This document shows positions 27,338 to 36,189 of a DNA stretch of 64,000 nucleotides, piece by piece. Below the pieces are notes generated by a model that did not search any database, was not told the origin of the DNA, and saw only the letters and a list, made by a program, of their open reading frames with translations. The stretch is from the NCBI GenBank assembly GCA_014239655.1, contig JAAZYM010000078.1, positions 1 through 64,000 of the forward strand, in the 5' to 3' direction. The first letter of the stretch is position 1; each line of letters opens with the position of its first letter. Made by a program: the position numbers and the translations under genes. This DNA comes from Flavobacteriales bacterium (GTDB taxonomy: Bacteria; Bacteroidota; Bacteroidia; Flavobacteriales; BACL11).

Positions 27338-29016
27338 GATACTTTTTGTTTTTTGTTATAAATCTTATATTTACTTTTTCTCTTTCAGCAGAAGAAGACA
27401 CATCAGATTGGTTAAACTATTCCTCAAAATGGTTTTTTTCAGAAATAAAATCTGAAAATTCTAGCAATACACAATTTAACAAAAGAGATTACCTGTTAAT
27501 TAATGACAACAATACATTTGAGTATAAAATTTCTAAAAAAAATTTATTTGCCAAAGGCACATGGACCCTTAATAACAATTTGATAGTTTTTAATTATTCT
27601 CTTCCTTCTGATACAACAAGAGAATATTTAATAGATTATACTGAAGATAAATTAATATTATTTGAGAATAATATTAATTATATTTTTTCAAAAAACCCAA
27701 TAATTACAAAAAGCAAGACATCTATACTTAACAAAATACTTCGAGGAATACTTGGCTTGATTTCTCTAATCTTTTTAGCATTCCTATTTAGTAGAGATAG
27801 AAAAAATATTAATTGGTCTTTAGTAATTAAAGGTTTATTAATTCAAGTACTATTAGCAATATTAATTCTAAAAGTACCAATCATACAAGATATTTTTGAA
27901 TGGATAAGCTCTTTATTTGTAACTGTTTTACAATTCTCTAAACAAGGAGCATTATTTTTGTTTGGAGATACATTAGTGAATAGTAATGAATTTGGAGCAA
28001 TCTTTGCTTTCCAAATCTTACCTACAATTCTATTCTTTTCAGCACTAACTAGTCTTCTTTTTTATTTAGGTATATTACAAAAAATAGTCTTTGCTTTTGC
28101 TTATATAATGAAGAAAACATTGAGACTATCAGGAGCTGAAAGTTTATCTGCTGCTGGAAATATCTTTCTAGGACAAACAGAATCACCACTTCTAATTAAA
28201 CCATATATTGAGAAGATGACAATGTCAGAATTATTATGCTTAATGTCTGGAGGAATGGCTACAATAGCTGGAGGTGTACTAGCAGCATATATAGGTTTCC
28301 TTGGGGGTAATGACCCAGTACAGCAACTTTTCTTTGCGAAACATCTTTTAACTGCCTCTGTTATGTCAGCTCCAGCAGCTGTTGTTTTAGCTAAAATATT
28401 ATTACCAGAAACTGAAGAAATTAATGAAGATATGACCATCTCAAATGAAAAACTTGGCTCTAATTCATTTGAAGCAATTAGTATCGGAACAGGCCAGGGT
28501 GTTAGATTAGCAATAAATGTTGGTGCTATGTTATTAGTTTTTATCGCATTTATAACTATGATTAATTATTTCTTAAAAGATTTTTTTGGTGATATTACAG
28601 GTTTAAATAATTCAATCATTTCATTAACTAATGGACAATATACAGGGCTAACTTTAGAATTTCTTTTAGGTTACATACTTGCTCCTTTAACTTGGTTAAT
28701 GGGAGTATGTAAAGAAGACATGATATTGGTAGGTCAACTTCTAGGCGAAAAGACAATACTTAATGAATTTGTAGCCTACATATCTCTATCTGATCTAAAA
28801 GAGAGTGGAAGATTCTTTGAAGAAAAATCAATAATTATTTCAACCTATATTCTATGCGGTTTCGCGAACTTCCTGTCAATTGGAATACAAATTGGAGGGA
28901 TTGGATCTTTAGCACCAAATCGAACCAGTGATCTGTCAAGACTTGGAATTTTAGCATTAATTGCAGGAACATTAGCATCATTATTAACAGCAGTTATAGT
29001 AGGAGCAATACTTTAG
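27334..29016 (+). CDS. nupC: Concentrative nucleoside transporter with an N-terminal periplasmic beta domain
   Basis: 560 aa, about 150 more than E. coli NupC. Residues 1-18 are a signal-like helix. Residues 20-125 form a small beta-rich, lipocalin-like domain ([33 protein letters not shown]). From residue 135 on is the CNT transporter: [57 protein letters not shown] and ICxFANFxS-like [15 protein letters not shown]. It imports nucleosides with Na+ or H+. It is upstream of thyA and overlaps the BFN gene (ATGA), so salvage and thymidylate genes are cotranscribed. Confidence 0.92.
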   Translation: MRYFLFFVINLIFTFSLSAEEDTSDWLNYSSKWFFSEIKSENSSNTQFNKRDYLLINDNNTFEYKISKKNLFAKGTWTLNNNLIVFNYSLPSDTTREYLIDYTEDKLILFENNINYIFSKNPIITKSKTSILNKILRGILGLISLIFLAFLFSRDRKNINWSLVIKGLLIQVLLAILILKVPIIQDIFEWISSLFVTVLQFSKQGALFLFGDTLVNSNEFGAIFAFQILPTILFFSALTSLLFYLGILQKIVFAFAYIMKKTLRLSGAESLSAAGNIFLGQTESPLLIKPYIEKMTMSELLCLMSGGMATIAGGVLAAYIGFLGGNDPVQQLFFAKHLLTASVMSAPAAVVLAKILLPETEEINEDMTISNEKLGSNSFEAISIGTGQGVRLAINVGAMLLVFIAFITMINYFLKDFFGDITGLNNSIISLTNGQYTGLTLEFLLGYILAPLTWLMGVCKEDMILVGQLLGEKTILNEFVAYISLSDLKESGRFFEEKSIIISTYILCGFANFLSIGIQIGGIGSLAPNRTSDLSRLGILALIAGTLASLLTAVIVGAIL

Positions 29017-29018
29017 TA

Positions 29019-29813
29019 ATGAAACAATATCTAGATCTAATGGAGCATGTGATGGAGAATGGAACTCTAAAAACTGACAGGACAGGAACAGGTACAAAAA
29101 GTGTTTTTGGACATCAAATGAGATTTGACTTATCTAAAGGGTTTCCTTGTATTACAACAAAGAAATTACACCTAAAATCTATTATCCATGAATTACTATG
29201 GTTCTTAAAAGGGGACACAAATATTAAATACCTAAATGATAATGGAGTTAGAATATGGGATGAATGGGCAGATAAGGAAGGTAATCTAGGACATGTATAT
29301 GGATATCAATGGCGAAGTTGGCCTACTCCTGATGGAAAACATATTGATCAAATAAAAAAAGTAATTGAGCAATTAAAACAACATCCAGATAGCAGACGGA
29401 TTATAGTAAGCGCATGGAATGTAGGTGAACTTGAAATAATGGCTCTACCTCCTTGTCATACTTTTTTTCAATTTTATGTAGCAGACAATAAATTATCATG
29501 TCAATTATATCAAAGAAGTGCTGATATTTTTCTAGGTGTCCCATTTAATATAGCTTCTTATGCATTATTAACAATGATGATGGCTCAAGTTTGCAACCTA
29601 GAATTAGGGGATTTTATTCATACCTTAGGAGATGCTCATATATATACAAATCATTTTGAACAGACTAAACTTCAATTAAGTAGAGCTCCTAAAAAACTAC
29701 CTAGAATGGAGATTAATGAGAAGATTAGAGATATCTTTGATTTTAAATTTGAAGATTTTGAACTAGTTGATTATGATTTTCACCCACATATCAAAGGGAA
29801 AGTTGCTATCTAA
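29019..29813 (+). CDS. thyA: Thymidylate synthase
   Basis: 264 aa, the classical ThyA length. [17 protein letters not shown] (phosphate-binding Arg), [15 protein letters not shown], the nucleophile [32 protein letters not shown] and HIYTNHFEQ are all present. It makes dTMP from dUMP with methylenetetrahydrofolate and releases dihydrofolate, recycled by the folA product two genes downstream. Two nt after nupC. Confidence 0.98.
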   Translation: MKQYLDLMEHVMENGTLKTDRTGTGTKSVFGHQMRFDLSKGFPCITTKKLHLKSIIHELLWFLKGDTNIKYLNDNGVRIWDEWADKEGNLGHVYGYQWRSWPTPDGKHIDQIKKVIEQLKQHPDSRRIIVSAWNVGELEIMALPPCHTFFQFYVADNKLSCQLYQRSADIFLGVPFNIASYALLTMMMAQVCNLELGDFIHTLGDAHIYTNHFEQTKLQLSRAPKKLPRMEINEKIRDIFDFKFEDFELVDYDFHPHIKGKVAI

Positions 29814-29829
29814 TTAAATAGAAGATATT

Positions 29830-30942
29830 ATGAAAAAGATTATTGTCTTAGGAGCAGGATTAGTTGGTAGAGTAATGACTGAAGATTTAGCTAAAGACTA
29901 TGAGGTTACATCAATAGACATCTCTCAAGAAAATCTAGACAACATTAATGCAGAAAATATAAAAAAGATTTGTGCTGATATTTCAGATTCAGAATCTTTA
30001 AAAGAGTATATAAAAGATTGTGATTTAGTGATAGGAGCAGTACCTGGATTTATGGGTTATAAAATGATGAGAGATGTTATTGAAGCTAAAAAAAATATTG
30101 TGGACATATCATTTTATCCAGAAGACCCATTTGGACTTGATGAACTAGCTAAAAAAAACAATGTTATTGCAATTATGGATTGTGGAGTAGCTCCAGGAAT
30201 GGGTAATATAATCTTTGGTCATCATAATAATAGCATGCAAATATCAGATTACGAATGTCTTGTAGGGGGACTTCCTGTAAAGCGAGAATGGCCATATGAA
30301 TATCAAGCTGTTTTTTCACCGATTGATGTCATTGAAGAATATATAAGGCCTGCAAGATTTGTCCAAAACAAACAACTAATTGTTAAAGAAGCGCTATCTG
30401 AAACAGAATTAATAGAATTTGACGAGATTGGGACATTAGAAAGCTGGAATTCTGATGGACTTAGAAGTTTGATTAAAACTATGTCACACGTTCCAAATAT
30501 GATTGAGAAAACACTAAGATATCCAGGCTGTGTCGAATATCTAAAAGTATTACGAGAAAGCGGATTTTTCTCATATGATGAAATAAACATTAATGGCACT
30601 AACATTCGACCAATAGACGTAACTTCTAAACTCCTTTTCCCTAAATGGGAAATGAAAGAGGGAGATCAAGACTTTACTGTAATGAGAATAATTATTAAAG
30701 GAAAAGAAAATGAGAAAGAAGTAATCTACAGATATAATCTTCTAGATAGATATCAAGATAATACTATCTCAATGGCAAGAACAACTGGCTACACCTGTAC
30801 AGCGGTTGCTAATCTAGTATTAGAAAATAAATATACACGAATTGGAATCTCCCCCCCTGAATTTTTAGGAGACCATTTTAAAGAGGTACGAGGCTATCTG
30901 AAAAATAGAAATGTTCATTATAACTTTAGTAAAATAAAATGA
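29830..30942 (+). CDS. Saccharopine dehydrogenase / lysine dehydrogenase family protein
   Basis: 370 aa. The N-terminal Rossmann fold has LGAGLVGRVMTEDLA, followed by CDLVIGAVPGFMGYKMM, DCGVAPGMGNIIFGHH and, in the C-terminal part, SMARTTGYTCTAVANL. The length and these motifs match the bacterial saccharopine-dehydrogenase-like or L-lysine dehydrogenase group rather than the bifunctional enzyme. It would oxidise lysine or saccharopine with NAD(P). It sits between thyA and folA with a 4-nt overlap to folA; the link to folate metabolism is positional only. Confidence 0.85.
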   Translation: MKKIIVLGAGLVGRVMTEDLAKDYEVTSIDISQENLDNINAENIKKICADISDSESLKEYIKDCDLVIGAVPGFMGYKMMRDVIEAKKNIVDISFYPEDPFGLDELAKKNNVIAIMDCGVAPGMGNIIFGHHNNSMQISDYECLVGGLPVKREWPYEYQAVFSPIDVIEEYIRPARFVQNKQLIVKEALSETELIEFDEIGTLESWNSDGLRSLIKTMSHVPNMIEKTLRYPGCVEYLKVLRESGFFSYDEININGTNIRPIDVTSKLLFPKWEMKEGDQDFTVMRIIIKGKENEKEVIYRYNLLDRYQDNTISMARTTGYTCTAVANLVLENKYTRIGISPPEFLGDHFKEVRGYLKNRNVHYNFSKIK

Positions 30943-31445
30943 TTACTTCAATCATTGTAGCTGTTTCTGCCAATAATGTTATTGGAAAAGAAAATAATTT
31001 AATTTGGCATCTGCCTATTGATATGAATTTCTTTAAAGACACAACTACAAATCACCATGTTATAATGGGAAGAAAAAATTTCGAATCAATCCCTCATAAA
31101 TACAGACCTCTTCCAAATAGAAAGAATATCATAATTACAAGGAATAAAAACTATATAGCGGAAAACTGTATAATAAAAAATAATCTAAAAGATGCCCTGA
31201 AAGAAGCAAGGGATAGTGATGAAGATGAAGCATTCATAATTGGTGGTGGGGAAATCTATAAATTAGCCCTCCAAAAAAATTTAGTTGACAGAATCTACCT
31301 AACAAGAATACACTATGAATTTGAAGGAGACACTTTTTTTCCTTCTCTTTCTTCAGAATGGAAGGAAATTAATAAAGAAGATTTCCTTAAAGATGAAAAA
31401 CATAAATATAACTTTACATTTTTTACATATGAGAAAACAATATAA
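30939..31445 (+). CDS. folA: Dihydrofolate reductase
   Basis: 168 aa. IVAVSANNVIGKENNLIWHLPIDMNFFKD contains the substrate-binding Asp region, with HVIMGRKNFESIP (NADPH binding), NIIITRN and AFIIGGGEIYKLAL. It reduces dihydrofolate formed by ThyA. The start overlaps the previous gene by 4 nt. Its end overlaps the next lipoprotein gene by 17 nt. Confidence 0.97.
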   Translation: MITSIIVAVSANNVIGKENNLIWHLPIDMNFFKDTTTNHHVIMGRKNFESIPHKYRPLPNRKNIIITRNKNYIAENCIIKNNLKDALKEARDSDEDEAFIIGGGEIYKLALQKNLVDRIYLTRIHYEFEGDTFFPSLSSEWKEINKEDFLKDEKHKYNFTFFTYEKTI

Positions 31446-32262
31446 CATTAAAAAACTATTAATAATATCATCTATAATTCTTACTGCAATTTATTCTTGT
31501 GAAGATGAAAATCTTATTAACCCTATTGACCAAAGAAATTTACACTCAAGTAACGATTATCTACTAATCCAAAAGACAATAATTGATATTGAAAGAGAAA
31601 TTGAAGTTGGATTTATAACTAGTGAGATAACAAAGAAATCACCCCCATACTATACAAAAATAGATGCAGATACAGCAAATCAAGATACATTAATTATTGA
31701 TTTTAGTGAAGAAAACTGTTTGCACCTAGGGCAATTAAAACGAGGAGAGATAGTAATTATATATAACGCTTTTATATATGATCCAGGTGCAACAACTAGA
31801 ATATCATTTAAAAACTTCTACATAAATAACAGATTAGTTGAAGGAAATATATCTTCAGAAAATATGGGGCCAAATATTATTGGAAATCAGGTGTTTAATT
31901 TAGATGTTGATAGTCTTAGTCTTAGTACCGAAAATGGAGTTATTAATCTAAATGCTAATTATAATAAAGAATTAATTAGTGGATACTCTACAAAGTATCA
32001 GTATCTTGATAATGTTTATTTAACTTCCGGATCTGGAACAGGAAATTCGGGTAATGGCAACAACTTTGAGATGACTATTACTGATTCTCTTACTGTTACC
32101 CATTCATGTTTTGAGAGTAGTGGCTGTATAATCACACAAGGGAAGGTTGTAATTACGCCAAATAGTTATCAAGATAGAATATTAGACTATGGAGATAGCT
32201 TATGCGATTGCAAAATAGATGTAGAGGCTAACAGCAATAATTACTTATTAATTGTAGACTAA
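31429..32262 (+). CDS. Lipoprotein of unknown function
   Basis: 277 aa from the ATG at 31429. The ORF-track start at 31315 adds a leader encoded inside folA that breaks the signal peptide, so it is rejected. The signal peptide ends in the lipobox AIYSC. The mature protein is beta-rich with paired Cys (SCFESSGC and DSLCDCKIDVE) and the segment KVVITPNSYQDRILDYGDSLCDCK near the C-terminus. That C-terminal pattern recurs in Bacteroidota lipoproteins I have seen, without known function. Convergent with clpX; the two stops share bases (CTAA). Confidence 0.75.
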   Translation: MRKQYNIKKLLIISSIILTAIYSCEDENLINPIDQRNLHSSNDYLLIQKTIIDIEREIEVGFITSEITKKSPPYYTKIDADTANQDTLIIDFSEENCLHLGQLKRGEIVIIYNAFIYDPGATTRISFKNFYINNRLVEGNISSENMGPNIIGNQVFNLDVDSLSLSTENGVINLNANYNKELISGYSTKYQYLDNVYLTSGSGTGNSGNGNNFEMTITDSLTVTHSCFESSGCIITQGKVVITPNSYQDRILDYGDSLCDCKIDVEANSNNYLLIVD

Positions 32263-33497
32263 GCTACCCTTAATTTATTTAGAACTAACTTACTAAGCTT
32301 TTTTGTAGTATAAGCACCTGAGATAACTAACTCATGTTTACTTTTCTGAGATGGTAATTCATACATAGCATCAAGCATTACAGCCTCACAAATTGAACGC
32401 AGTCCTCTTGCTCCTAGATCAAATTCTAGAGCTTTATCAACAATCAGGCCAATTGCCTTTCTATCAAAAACTAACTTTACACCATCAATCTCAAACAACT
32501 TAATATACTGTTTAGTAATTGCATTCTTTGGTTGGGTTAGAATTTGTACTAAAGCATTTCTGTCAAGAGGCTTAAGGTATGTGATGATTGGCATCCTCCC
32601 AATCAACTCCGGTATCAGACCAAAAGATTTCAAATCTTGAGGAGAAATGTACTCTAATAGATTTGTCTTGTCAAACTTATTTTCTTGATCTGTTTTAAAA
32701 CCAATAGAGCGAGTATTCATGCGAGTAGCAATATGTTTTTCTACCCCATCAAAAGCACCTCCACTAATAAATAGAATATCTTTTGTGTCTAGTGCAATCA
32801 TTTTCTGATCCGGATGTTTCCTTCCTCCTTGTGGCGGCACATTCACAACAGTACCTTCTAATAACTTTAGCATAGCCTGCTGAACTCCTTCTCCACTTAC
32901 ATCCCTTGTTATAGAAGGGTTATCTCTCTTCCTTGCTATCTTGTCAATCTCATCAATAAATACAATCCCTTTCTTTGCTTTTTCCACATCATAATCAGCT
33001 GCCTGTAATAATCTTGATAAAATACTCTCCACATCTTCACCAACATAACCTGCTTCGGTAAGAACAGTTGCATCAGCAATACAAAAAGGAACATTTAATA
33101 ATCTAGCGATAGATTTTGCTAATAATGTTTTTCCTGTACCAGTTCTTCCAACCATAATTATATTAGACTTCTCAATTTCAACATCATCATCTGAAATTTC
33201 TAACTGAGCTATTCTTTTATAATGATTGTAAACAGCTACTGACATCACCTTCTTAGCAAAATCTTGACCTATAACATAATCATCAAGATGAGATTTAATC
33301 TCAATAGGTTTTAAAAGCTTAAAATCATCTAATTCTGTAATATCAGAATTTATGGATTTTGAGTCTTGTTCAACAATATTAAATGCCTGTTCTATACATG
33401 AACTGCAAATATGCGCATCTGCTCCAGCAATAAGTATTTCTGTATCTTGTTTATTTCTACTACAAAATGAACATTTAACCTGATTATTATCCGACAT
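32259..33497 (-). CDS. clpX: ATP-dependent Clp protease ATP-binding subunit ClpX
   Basis: 412 aa. An N-terminal zinc-binding domain (CSFCSRN ... CSSC) is followed by the AAA+ core with Walker A GRTGTGKTLLAKS, Walker B GIVFIDEIDKIAR, pore region GYVGEDVES, and sensor motifs (LIPELIGRMP, LGARGLRSICEA). It unfolds substrates and feeds them to ClpP. The clpP stop and clpX start overlap by 1 nt (TAATG), the tig-clpP-clpX order known across bacteria. Confidence 0.98.
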   Translation of the reverse strand: MSDNNQVKCSFCSRNKQDTEILIAGADAHICSSCIEQAFNIVEQDSKSINSDITELDDFKLLKPIEIKSHLDDYVIGQDFAKKVMSVAVYNHYKRIAQLEISDDDVEIEKSNIIMVGRTGTGKTLLAKSIARLLNVPFCIADATVLTEAGYVGEDVESILSRLLQAADYDVEKAKKGIVFIDEIDKIARKRDNPSITRDVSGEGVQQAMLKLLEGTVVNVPPQGGRKHPDQKMIALDTKDILFISGGAFDGVEKHIATRMNTRSIGFKTDQENKFDKTNLLEYISPQDLKSFGLIPELIGRMPIITYLKPLDRNALVQILTQPKNAITKQYIKLFEIDGVKLVFDRKAIGLIVDKALEFDLGARGLRSICEAVMLDAMYELPSQKSKHELVISGAYTTKKLSKLVLNKLRVA

Positions 33498-34168
33498 TAC
33501 TTTTTCTTTAACACCTCATCAATCATTCCGTAATCTTTTGCTTCTTTTGAAGTCATCCAAAAATCTCTGTCACTATCCTTCCATACTTCATCAAATGATT
33601 TACCTGAATGCTCTGAAATAATGGTATACAACTCATTCTTTAATTTCTTAATTTCATTAGCTGTTATTTCTATATCAGATGCTTGACCATGAGCCCCACC
33701 AATTGGTTGGTGAATCATAATTCTTGAGTGCTTTAATGCGGTTCTTTTACCTTTAGCTCCAGCACATAGTAAGACTGCCCCCATAGAAGCCGCCATACCA
33801 GTACAAATTGTTGAAACATCAGGGTTAATATATTGCATTGTGTCATAAATTCCTAAGCCAGCATACACTCCTCCTCCAGGAGAATTAAGGTAAATAAGAA
33901 TATCCTTTTTAGCATCAACGGATTCTAGAAAAAGTAACTGAGCCTGAATAATATTTGCAACATAATCATTAATAGGAACTCCTAAAAAGATAATCCTATC
34001 CATCATTAATCTAGAAAAAACATCCATACTAGCTACATTCATTTGACGCTCTTCTATAATTGTAGGTGAAATGTAATTTCCATGCATAGATGTAAATTGA
34101 TCCAGATAAAGACTATTAATTCCTTTATGTTTTGTAGCAAACTTCTTAAATTCTTGTCCGTAATCCAT
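33497..34168 (-). CDS. clpP: ATP-dependent Clp protease proteolytic subunit
   Basis: 223 aa. The catalytic triad is visible: Ser in CTGMAASMGAVLL, His in SRIMIHQPIGGAHG and Asp in the DRDFWMTSKEA region. IYLNSPGGGVYAG forms the substrate loop. The protein forms the double-heptamer proteolytic barrel used by ClpX. It begins 7 nt after tig. Confidence 0.97.
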   Translation of the reverse strand: MDYGQEFKKFATKHKGINSLYLDQFTSMHGNYISPTIIEERQMNVASMDVFSRLMMDRIIFLGVPINDYVANIIQAQLLFLESVDAKKDILIYLNSPGGGVYAGLGIYDTMQYINPDVSTICTGMAASMGAVLLCAGAKGKRTALKHSRIMIHQPIGGAHGQASDIEITANEIKKLKNELYTIISEHSGKSFDEVWKDSDRDFWMTSKEAKDYGMIDEVLKKK

Positions 34169-34175
34169 AATTAAT

Positions 34176-35528
34176 TTATTTTTCTGTTGCTAATTTAACA
34201 AAATCATCATAAGAAATTGATTTTTGATTAAGTTTGAAAGATTCTTTATAAATAGAAAGTGTTTTCTCATCAAATAATTGATTCGATATCTTCTTTCTTT
34301 CTTCTTCATTTTTCAATATATTTTCTGAAATATCAATAATCTGCTTATCATCAGTTGAAGACTGTCCATATTGTTGCATTTGTTTCCTCACAAGTGAGTT
34401 TGTAAAATCTAGAAGATCCTCATTATTAACTTTGATTTTATTTTTCTCTAAAATTTTATTCTCAATCAACTGCCACTTTAAACTTTTAGCATACTGAGGA
34501 TAATCGGTCTCAACTTGCTCTATAGTTAATGGCTTATCAGAAGTTTTAACTAACCACTTCTTTAAAAACTCATCTGGCAAGTCTAATTTAATCTTCTCTA
34601 CTAAATATAATACAACATCATTTTTTAACATTCTATCACTCTCTACAACAAACGATTGCTCCGCCTCATCTGTTATCTTTTGCTTAAATTCCTTTAACTC
34701 TTTAACAACTCCTTCCCCATATACTTTATCGAATAAATTCTTATCAAACTCTGCTGGAGCTAATCTATTAATTCTTTGAACAGTAAACTCAAAAGAATCA
34801 GATGATAAATTATGTAATTGATCATGATTAATTTTTAACATCGCAGCAAGATCAGAATGATTAGTAAAGACTTTCATAACATCTAAGATTAATTTATCCC
34901 CCGATTTTAAACCAATAAATTTTTCTTTATGTTTTTTATCCTTAATTACATCCATCGAAACGGTCGCATCATTTGATATTCCATTATCCATAAGAGTTCC
35001 ATTAACATCAAGTTGATTAATTGAACAATAAACTAAATCTCCATCAATAGATATAGATGGATTACTCATCTTACCGTATCTTTTTGCTATATCATTACAA
35101 TACCCATCAACAAGTTTATTGTCAGCCTTAATATTATAATATGTCAGTTTATCTTTAGTTGTTATATTCACTTCAAAATCAGGAGCAAGACCAATCTCAT
35201 ATTCAAAGACAAAATCAATATTGTTTTCCCAATCTATATCTGGATCAGATATTGGTAATGGACTTCCTAATACTCTAATCTTATTATCAGTAATATGACT
35301 ATACAGATTATCCTGTAGGATTTTATTAACCTCATCTGCTATTATAGATTTTTTATATTGTTTTTCAATAATAGACATCGGTGTCTTTCCCTTCCTAAAG
35401 CCTGGAACTACAGCATCTCTTCTGTATTTTTTTAACACCTCTATTACTTTCTCTATATAATCACTCTCAGAAACCTCAACAGTTAAAGTAGCAATCATCT
35501 TCTTAGGTTTGCTTTGCTTAATTTTCAT
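34176..35528 (-). CDS. tig: Trigger factor
   Basis: 450 aa. The ribosome-binding N-domain carries VPGFRKGKTPMSIIEKQY, close to the canonical GFRxGKxP signature. The central peptidyl-prolyl-isomerase domain is divergent, as is common in Bacteroidota, and the C-terminal helical chaperone arms follow. It binds nascent chains at the ribosome exit. First gene of tig-clpP-clpX, with a TATTTTTG promoter 20 nt before the ATG. Confidence 0.93.
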   Translation of the reverse strand: MKIKQSKPKKMIATLTVEVSESDYIEKVIEVLKKYRRDAVVPGFRKGKTPMSIIEKQYKKSIIADEVNKILQDNLYSHITDNKIRVLGSPLPISDPDIDWENNIDFVFEYEIGLAPDFEVNITTKDKLTYYNIKADNKLVDGYCNDIAKRYGKMSNPSISIDGDLVYCSINQLDVNGTLMDNGISNDATVSMDVIKDKKHKEKFIGLKSGDKLILDVMKVFTNHSDLAAMLKINHDQLHNLSSDSFEFTVQRINRLAPAEFDKNLFDKVYGEGVVKELKEFKQKITDEAEQSFVVESDRMLKNDVVLYLVEKIKLDLPDEFLKKWLVKTSDKPLTIEQVETDYPQYAKSLKWQLIENKILEKNKIKVNNEDLLDFTNSLVRKQMQQYGQSSTDDKQIIDISENILKNEEERKKISNQLFDEKTLSIYKESFKLNQKSISYDDFVKLATEK

Positions 35529-35548
35529 TTCATATATTAATTGGTGGC

Positions 35549-35556
35549 CAAAAATA
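35549..35556 (-). promoter_or_regulatory. -7 promoter element of tig-clpP-clpX
   Basis: TATTTTTG matches TAnnTTTG on the minus strand, 20 nt before the tig ATG. Confidence 0.6.
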
Positions 35557-35606
35557 CACTTATTTATCTGATTATATTAAATATATTTCTTTATAAACAA
35601 CAACAA

Positions 35607-35629
35607 AACCTCAACAATATGTTGAGGTT
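35607..35629 (-). terminator. Rho-independent terminator after tRNA-Leu(TAG)
   Basis: A perfect 9-bp stem (AACCTCAAC / GTTGAGGTT) with a 5-nt loop lies 6 nt beyond the tRNA 3' end. On the minus strand it is followed by a T-rich run (TTTTGTTGTTG). Confidence 0.8.
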
Positions 35630-35635
35630 AAATTG

Positions 35636-35717
35636 TGCGGGTAAAGGGAGTCGAACCCCCACGCCTTGCGGCACTAGATCCTAAGTCTAGCGCGTCTACC
35701 AATTCCGCCATACCCGC
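35636..35717 (-). tRNA. tRNA-Leu (anticodon TAG)
   Basis: 82-nt class II tRNA on the minus strand: acceptor GCGGGTA/TACCCGC, D-arm TGGCGGAATTGGTAGACGCG, anticodon stem-loop CTAGACTTAGGATCTAG, a long variable arm and T-arm GGGGGTTCGACTCCCTT. CCA is not encoded. A promoter lies 10 nt upstream and a hairpin terminator follows, so it is a single-tRNA unit. Confidence 0.96.
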
Positions 35718-35727
35718 AGAAGGGGGA

Positions 35728-35735
35728 CAAATATA
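35728..35735 (-). promoter_or_regulatory. -7 promoter element of tRNA-Leu(TAG)
   Basis: TATATTTG matches TAnnTTTG and ends 10 nt before the tRNA 5' end, the same spacing as at tRNA-Gly. Confidence 0.7.
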
Positions 35736-35797
35736 TTATTTTTTTAACATTCCATTATAAATGCCCTATTTAAAGATTCTTTATTTGAGTTTTTATT

Positions 35798-35805
35798 TAC
35801 ATTTG
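35798..35805 (+). promoter_or_regulatory. -7 promoter element of the DUF3127 gene
   Basis: TACATTTG matches TAnnTTTG, 21 nt upstream of the ATG. Confidence 0.55.
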
Positions 35806-35826
35806 TTTGAATAAAAAATATTTATA

Positions 35827-36186
35827 ATGAGTCTAACAATAAAAGGAAAATTAAGCAGAAAATTGAGTGTAGAAAATGGAACCTCAAAAGCCGGTAAAGA
35901 ATGGCAAAAACAATCATTCCTAGTTGATACTGGGGCACAGTATAATCCTGAAGTATGTTTTCAACTCTTTGGTGAAGAAAAAATACAAATGCTATCACAT
36001 CATAATGAAGGTGATCAAATAGAGGTGTCTTTTAATCTATCCTCAAGAGAATATAACGGAAGGTATTTCCATAATGTGGATGCCTGGAGAATAGAAAATC
36101 TTGGGACATCTAACCAAAATACAACAGAACCAGATATTCCATCATTTGAAGATAGTGAAAACTCCGATGACGATCTACCCTTCTAA
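35827..36186 (+). CDS. DUF3127 protein, OB-fold-like with an SSB-type acidic tail
   Basis: 119 aa. Residues 1-90 are beta-rich and match the DUF3127 family (GKEWQKQSFLVDTG, QIEVSFNLSSREYNGRYFHNVDAWRIE), a compact OB-like domain. The C-terminus is disordered and acidic, ending DDDLPF, which closely resembles the DDDIPF tail by which SSB recruits repair proteins. A single-stranded-DNA or SSB-partner role is inferred from this tail alone. The AtoE-type transporter follows after 3 nt. Confidence 0.85.
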   Translation: MSLTIKGKLSRKLSVENGTSKAGKEWQKQSFLVDTGAQYNPEVCFQLFGEEKIQMLSHHNEGDQIEVSFNLSSREYNGRYFHNVDAWRIENLGTSNQNTTEPDIPSFEDSENSDDDLPF

Positions 36187-36189
36187 CTA

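Noticed and set aside
31315-31428. Long start of the lipoprotein gene after folA
   Set aside because: It lies inside folA and destroys the lipobox signal; the ATG at 31429 is right.
33110-33160. Arg in the ClpX Walker A (GRTGTGKT) instead of the usual Pro
   Set aside because: That position varies in Bacteroidota ClpX (Glu in Bacteroides, from memory) and the rest of the P-loop is intact.
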